From contig LKMK01000006.1 in NCBI GenBank assembly GCA_001563805.1, positions 1-32,258 on the forward strand: 32,258 bases of DNA, in the 5' to 3' direction. Both the position numbers and the translations under genes were made by a program. How positions within the stretch are numbered: position 1 is the first letter of the stretch; each line of letters begins with the position of its first letter. Shown piece after piece: positions 28,008 through 32,258 of the stretch. The notes under the pieces were generated by a model. It had not been told where the DNA came from. It saw only the letters and a list, made by a program, of their open reading frames with translations, and made no database searches. This DNA is from Natrialbaceae archaeon B1-Br10_E2g2 (lineage in GTDB: Archaea > Halobacteriota > Halobacteria > Halobacteriales > Natrialbaceae).

Positions 28008-29021
28008 TCAGACGGTGTCGTTGACGGGAATCTCGAGCGCATCGTCGCCGACGTCCGGGACGGTCACCGAGTCGACGATCTCTGAGACGATGGTCTCGGG
28101 ATCGACGTTGCTGAGATCGGCGTCGGTGCTCAACACCATCCGATGGGCGAGGATCTGGGTAGCGAGTGCCTTGATATCGTCGGGGATTGCGTACGTGCGA
28201 CCGCGAATAGCGGCTCGTGCTTTGGCGCCGTTGAGAAAGGCGAGCGTTGCACGCGGGGAGGCTCCGAACGTAACGTCTGGATGTGTCCGGGTGGCAGCGA
28301 CGATATCGAGGATGTACGTCTTGACCGGATCGGCAACGTGGACCGACGCGACCGCCTCCCGTGCGTCAGCCAGCGAGCCGAGGTCGACAGTTTGGGTGGT
28401 TGCGTCGGGTCCGAGATCGGGGTTGTTATCGAAGCGATCGAGCAGTTCGGATTCGGTTTCGCGATCAGGTAGGTCGATTGTGATTTTAAACATGAAACGA
28501 TCGCGCTGGGCCTCGGGGAGTTCGAAGATCCCCTCCATCTCGATCGGGTTCTGGGTCGCGACGACCATGAACGGCTCCGGCAACGGGAGGGTCTCCCCCT
28601 CGATCGTCACCGTCCGCTCTTCCATCGCCTCGAGAAGCGCGCTTTGGGTCTTCGGCGTCGCCCGGTTGATCTCGTCAGCGACGACCAGATTCGCAAACAC
28701 CGGCCCCCGCCGGAGTTCGAACTCGCCGACAGGCTCCCGATAAATATGCGTGCCAGTGATGTCCGCTGGCAGAATATCTGGCGTCATCTGGATACGTGTG
28801 TAGTCCATTCCTGTCGCTCGTCCAAACAGATTTGCGATCGTCGTCTTCGCAACACCGGGAACACCCTCAAGCAGCAGATGGCCGCGTGTCAACAGCGCAA
28901 TCGTCAGGTGTTCGATTGCTGTCTCGTTTCCGACCAAGACGCCCTCGACTTCAGCACTGACTGTCTCGTAGATCATCCGCGGATCGTCAGTCTGGGGGGC
29001 GTCTCCGTCCGTCTCACTCAT
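28008..29021 (-). CDS. MoxR-family AAA+ ATPase
   Basis: 337 aa; GHLLLEGVPGVAKTTIANLFGRATGMDYTRIQMTPDILPADITG, VVADEINRATPKTQSALLEAMEERTVTIEG, VVATQNPIEMEGIFELPEAQRDRFMFK. Confidence 0.96.
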   Translation of the reverse strand: MSETDGDAPQTDDPRMIYETVSAEVEGVLVGNETAIEHLTIALLTRGHLLLEGVPGVAKTTIANLFGRATGMDYTRIQMTPDILPADITGTHIYREPVGEFELRRGPVFANLVVADEINRATPKTQSALLEAMEERTVTIEGETLPLPEPFMVVATQNPIEMEGIFELPEAQRDRFMFKITIDLPDRETESELLDRFDNNPDLGPDATTQTVDLGSLADAREAVASVHVADPVKTYILDIVAATRTHPDVTFGASPRATLAFLNGAKARAAIRGRTYAIPDDIKALATQILAHRMVLSTDADLSNVDPETIVSEIVDSVTVPDVGDDALEIPVNDTV

Positions 29022-30118
29022 TGTTTGTCCCGTTTTGACTGGGTCCGGTTAAGCGCTGCTATCACTCGCTGGATCCGGTCTTCGTCCCAGTCAGGGTGGC
29101 GCTGCCGGAGATAGGCTTCCCGATCTGCAGCCGAGAGGGAATCAGCGTCGTAAGATGGGGGCGATTGTCCCACGCGTCTCGACACGGCGACGATTGTAGG
29201 GGTCAGTCGACGATGGGACAGTCCTGCAACTGCGCCGATAGCGAGAAGTCCGAGCAGTGCCTGTAACAGCGGCGTCCCACGAAGCGTGTTCACCATGCCG
29301 ACGAGTGGCGGCACGTCACCGGCGTGCGAAAGGTCGAACAGAACTCGCTGCTTTTCGTCATACTGTGCCTGAAGGAATGCTGCGTTGTCGGGTTCATCGT
29401 ACATCGCGTTGATCGCGATACTGGGATCGCCGACAACGACCACGTCGCCGTCACCGATCGGTTCGGTCGTCGCAACCGGATAGGTGGTGAGGTCGTCGTC
29501 ATCACCGATCTCGTCTTCGTCCGAGTCGGCGAGGTAGGCGAAGTCACTCGTCGAGACGAGCACCGTCGCATTAGCCGGTTCGATCGCTGTCGCGTAATTC
29601 AACGCAAGCTGTTCGACGCCTGCCGTCCGCGAATGGTTCACGACGGTCGTGGCGAACGGCATTGCCGGACCCCGATCGTACTCACGAGAATCCAGGATGA
29701 GTCGGCTATCCGGCTGTGCCTCGGCGCCGACAGTTTCGAGCAGTTCCGGGCCGGGTTCGCCGAAGTTCTCCATGACAACGAGCGTCCCGCCGTCGTCGAC
29801 AAACTCCTGGACCCGGTCAGTATCTGTCTCGCTGTACGACGACTCAGGTGCGATCACGAACGCGATCGTCTCGTTCGCCTGGACCTCCTCGTATCGGTTC
29901 GTCTCTTCGATCAGTTCGACCTCGGTGTCTGGGTCGTCATCGATCGCCTCACGAAACTCACTGGTGCCATCCCACTCGGGATTGTAGAGCCCGAACGCGA
30001 CGGCCGAGGTGCTCGCTGCGACGGCCAGACCGATCATGACGGCGATCGCGAGGGCACCGAGCAGGACGGTGGGCCAATCGATTCCGTTTCGGTCACTGAA
30101 CCAGGTCCGGGGATTCAT
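29018..30118 (-). CDS. DUF4350-like membrane protein
   Basis: Start at MNPRTWFSDRNGIDWPTVLLGALAIAVM; ESSYSETDTDRVQEFVDDGGTLVVMENFGEPGPELLETVGAEA is DUF4350-like; ATGA overlap with moxR-like gene. Confidence 0.82.
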   Translation of the reverse strand: MNPRTWFSDRNGIDWPTVLLGALAIAVMIGLAVAASTSAVAFGLYNPEWDGTSEFREAIDDDPDTEVELIEETNRYEEVQANETIAFVIAPESSYSETDTDRVQEFVDDGGTLVVMENFGEPGPELLETVGAEAQPDSRLILDSREYDRGPAMPFATTVVNHSRTAGVEQLALNYATAIEPANATVLVSTSDFAYLADSDEDEIGDDDDLTTYPVATTEPIGDGDVVVVGDPSIAINAMYDEPDNAAFLQAQYDEKQRVLFDLSHAGDVPPLVGMVNTLRGTPLLQALLGLLAIGAVAGLSHRRLTPTIVAVSRRVGQSPPSYDADSLSAADREAYLRQRHPDWDEDRIQRVIAALNRTQSKRDKQ

Positions 30119-30242
30119 CGAGTGCACCCCTCCGGTCCCAATCGTCGCGTCCGTCGGGTGGCGTGTGGCCGCATGGGCGAACTCTGTAGTGTCGATCGGA
30201 TCGGACACTCTCGAACGGTTGGGAGCGCCTTGGATACGCCAG

Positions 30243-30524
30243 TCACACCGGAAGCACCTCCGGTGGCAAAATCGCAAGGATCCGCCTGACGACGATTACC
30301 GCGAAGCCGACCAGCCCGATCGCGATCAGCCAGACCAGTCGCCGTCTCCAGGCCGGCGTGATTGCGATCGGGGCCGTCAGCTCGGTGACGATCAACAGGC
30401 CAATTAGCGAGAGCACAAAGAAGAGTTCGTACGAAAGCGACCCCAGCAGCGTCAAGACGACGATCGTCGCCACCATCCAGGCAAGTTGCCCGTGGACGAA
30501 CCGCATCCGACGCTGTGTAGACAT
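30243..30524 (-). CDS. Small membrane protein of the MoxR operon
   Basis: 93 aa, about 3 hydrophobic helices (LAWMVATIVVLTLLGSLSYELFFVLSLIGLLIV), same strand and upstream of DUF4350/MoxR. Confidence 0.65.
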   Translation of the reverse strand: MSTQRRMRFVHGQLAWMVATIVVLTLLGSLSYELFFVLSLIGLLIVTELTAPIAITPAWRRRLVWLIAIGLVGFAVIVVRRILAILPPEVLPV

Positions 30525-30739
30525 CTAATCGAGTGAGTGTCCGGGGAGGTTGTAAAGCTCTCGTTATATTTTCTTATCGTCACCTGGGTTGATCCACCGT
30601 CGCGACTTGCGACGATTCACGCCGACCGGGAGCGTCGATCGGCGTCAGCTGGATGGGACGTTCGAGGCCTCGTGGTGGCCGTCAGTGGAGGCTGCGCCAC
30701 GGGAACGAGCGTATCGGCGGTTCTCGGTACTAATGGGTT

Positions 30740-30762
30740 CACTAGGTTCGTACGAACTAGTG
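30740..30762. repeat. Near-perfect intergenic palindrome
   Basis: cactaggttcgtacgaactagtg with perfect core gttcgtacgaac. Confidence 0.6.
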
Positions 30763-30905
30763 TGGAGACACTCCCGTAGCGGAGACAGCCATTCTGTTCA
30801 AACCCGACGGGTGGAGTGGAGGTGCTACGAAGACAGACGAGCGGCGTGGAGAGTTGTAACTGTTGCAGATACGTAACACTCTCGCTTACCTGTATTACTC
30901 AAAAA

Positions 30906-30964
30906 CGTCGGTGGTGAACCGACGCGGGGATCTGCTGTGTGGTGTGACAATCGCTCAGCAGATC
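30906..30964. other. Two adjacent hairpin-forming inverted repeats (candidate structured RNA)
   Basis: CGTCGGT-ggtga-ACCGACG (30906-30924) and GATCTGCTG-18 nt-CAGCAGATC (30929-30964). Confidence 0.4.
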
Positions 30965-31345
30965 GGTGTGGGGATGTCAGTGGCTATTGACGAGGTCCCA
31001 TTCCGATCAGTGAAGGCGAGTTCCCAGATTCAAGCCCCCAAATGCTTTCCACTGTCGGGTGCCCGTCCTTCACTAGATCATACACTTGCTTATCATGTAT
31101 TAACTCTATTGGCCATATCTGTCTGCGAACCTTTAGCCTAGCCCAACCCGGTGGGCCAATGTCGTTATGGTGTTAGCAAACGTGAATGTAGCTATGAAGG
31201 GGACGATAGAGAAACAGCGACAGTGCAGACGCGATTGGAGACCGTTTCTGGAGTCCGCGAGCCGACGTCCTGTGAGCACCGAACAGCGAGGCGGCGTCCG
31301 CCGTCCGATCGGTGCGCTCCTGAGTTGCAGCCCCTGGTTCGCGTC

Positions 31346-31570
31346 ATGACCGTCACCAAGCCAATGGAAGATTCAAACCCAACCGATCGAGACGTGGTTC
31401 AGGCGCTAGAATACGCTGAAAACCGACTGGCCGAGGCAGAAGACGTCATCTGGAACGTCGAGTCAGAGAAGCTTTCTGCGGCCCAACAGCAGTCACTCAA
31501 CGAGCTCTCAGAAGAGGTGTGGAGCATCCAGAGTCGACTCATCGAAATCAAAGACGATTGCACTGACTGA
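31346..31570 (+). CDS. Small acidic coiled-coil hypothetical protein
   Basis: 74 aa MTVTKPMEDSNPTDRDVVQALEYAENRLAEAEDVIWNVESEKLSAAQQQSLNELSEEVWSIQSRLIEIKDDCTD; haloarchaeal-like acidic composition. Confidence 0.6.
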   Translation: MTVTKPMEDSNPTDRDVVQALEYAENRLAEAEDVIWNVESEKLSAAQQQSLNELSEEVWSIQSRLIEIKDDCTD

Positions 31571-31625
31571 CAGCAACAGGCTCGTGTCGAGCTGTGATTC
31601 AGTGTAGGGACGGTTTATTATTTGA

Positions 31626-31769
31626 TCCCATGATTACTCCGCAGGGAACGCTTCCGCAACAACTGTGTTCAGTCGTCGAGAGTGGCCTGATCCAGCCACA
31701 ATGGACTCAACCACCGAGTCACAGACAAGCCCCACCCTCAACGAAGCGACACCAGTCGCTGAGTAGGAT
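31626..31769 (+). pseudogene. Possible TnpB (IS200/IS605) C-terminal tail remnant
   Basis: Frame DYSAGNASATTVFSRREWPDPATMDSTTESQTSPTLNEATPVAE* resembles haloarchaeal TnpB tails and lies just upstream of an IS605-like end hairpin. Confidence 0.4.
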
Positions 31770-31809
31770 GGGTAGTTGACCATCGATCGAGACTCCTGGC
31801 GCAAGTAAA

Positions 31810-31839
31810 CCCTGGCGTGGACGCCGGGGAGGATGTCAC
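31810..31839 (+). repeat. IS200/IS605-like end hairpin, copy C
   Basis: ccctggcgtggacgccgggg hairpin followed by aggatgtcac; same architecture as copies A and B. Confidence 0.45.
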
Positions 31840-31927
31840 CTCTCGTCGCAGGCCCATTCGCCGGGAACAGTCGTTGCCACCCTCCTGTTTTATTGCGTGA
31901 ATCGTGCACAGATCGGATAGAGATGGA

Positions 31928-32258
31928 ATGGTTCAGCGTATTCTGACCCCGACCGACGGCAGCGATCCGAGCGTTCGCGCGATCGAACAGGCCGTAGAGA
32001 TTGCACAACCGCTCGACGCGACGATCCACGCGCTATCGGTGATCCCAGAGATGACCAGGGGAGCCAAGGCACAAGAAGAGTGGGACGAGCGCGTGACCGA
32101 CGCGCTCGCGAAGGCACGCGAGCTCGTCGATCGGGAGGGCATCGAGTACGAGGATGCGAAACGGAGCGGTCCCGTGGCCAGTGAGATCGTCGACTACGCA
32201 GCGGAACACGACGTCGACCTGATCGTCATGGGCACCCACGGCCGAAGCGGACTCCACA
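31928..32258 (+). CDS. Universal stress protein (UspA family), 3' end beyond window
   Basis: Frame MVQRILTPTDGSDPSVRAIEQAVEIAQPLDATIHALSVIPEM...ASEIVDYAAEHDVDLIVMGTHGRSGLH, with UspA motifs; no stop before window end, hence absent from the ORF track. Confidence 0.93.
   Translation, partial: MVQRILTPTDGSDPSVRAIEQAVEIAQPLDATIHALSVIPEMTRGAKAQEEWDERVTDALAKARELVDREGIEYEDAKRSGPVASEIVDYAAEHDVDLIVMGTHGRSGLH

Noticed and set aside
29324-30289. 321-aa + strand ORF
   Set aside because: Antisense to the DUF4350-like gene.
30863-31141. 92-aa + strand ORF in the 30.5-31.3 kb intergenic region
   Set aside because: No haloarchaeal acidic bias or recognisable domain, and it overlaps the inverted-repeat cluster; kept as noncoding.

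Overview
This 32,258-bp window looks haloarchaeal: acidic proteomes, ATGA-coupled operons, HalX-like and PGF-CTERM motifs. Left to right it holds: (1) a KaiC-like double RecA-domain ATPase followed 15 bp later by a PAS histidine kinase (+); (2) a 7TM/PAS histidine kinase (-); (3) an 11.6-kb gene (-) for a 3873-aa modular surface protein with a signal peptide, PQQ-type propeller repeats, CARDB-like domains, a NosD-like beta-helix, carboxypeptidase-regulatory-like domains, Big-like domains, nine tandem repeats of exactly 303 bp, an Asp-rich linker and a PGF-CTERM tail; (4) a divergent regulatory pair, an HxlR wHTH fused to a receiver and HalX-like tail (-) and a receiver fused to a kinase-like module without its phosphoacceptor His (+); (5) mobile-element debris, namely an IS630-like N-terminal remnant, IS200/IS605-like end hairpins flanking a PIN/VapC tail, and a probable tnpB tail with its end hairpin; (6) a TatD-like hydrolase; (7) a MoxR/DUF58/DUF4129/DUF1616/DUF4350 cluster with small membrane proteins; (8) an 820-bp intergenic region rich in inverted repeats; (9) a small coiled-coil ORF and a UspA gene cut by the window end, which the ORF track missed. 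No rRNA, tRNA or CRISPR array was recognised. The best candidates for something undescribed are the giant modular protein beside an unusual regulator pair, and the structured 30.7-31.2 kb intergenic region. All family names come from motif recognition by eye; no database search was run.
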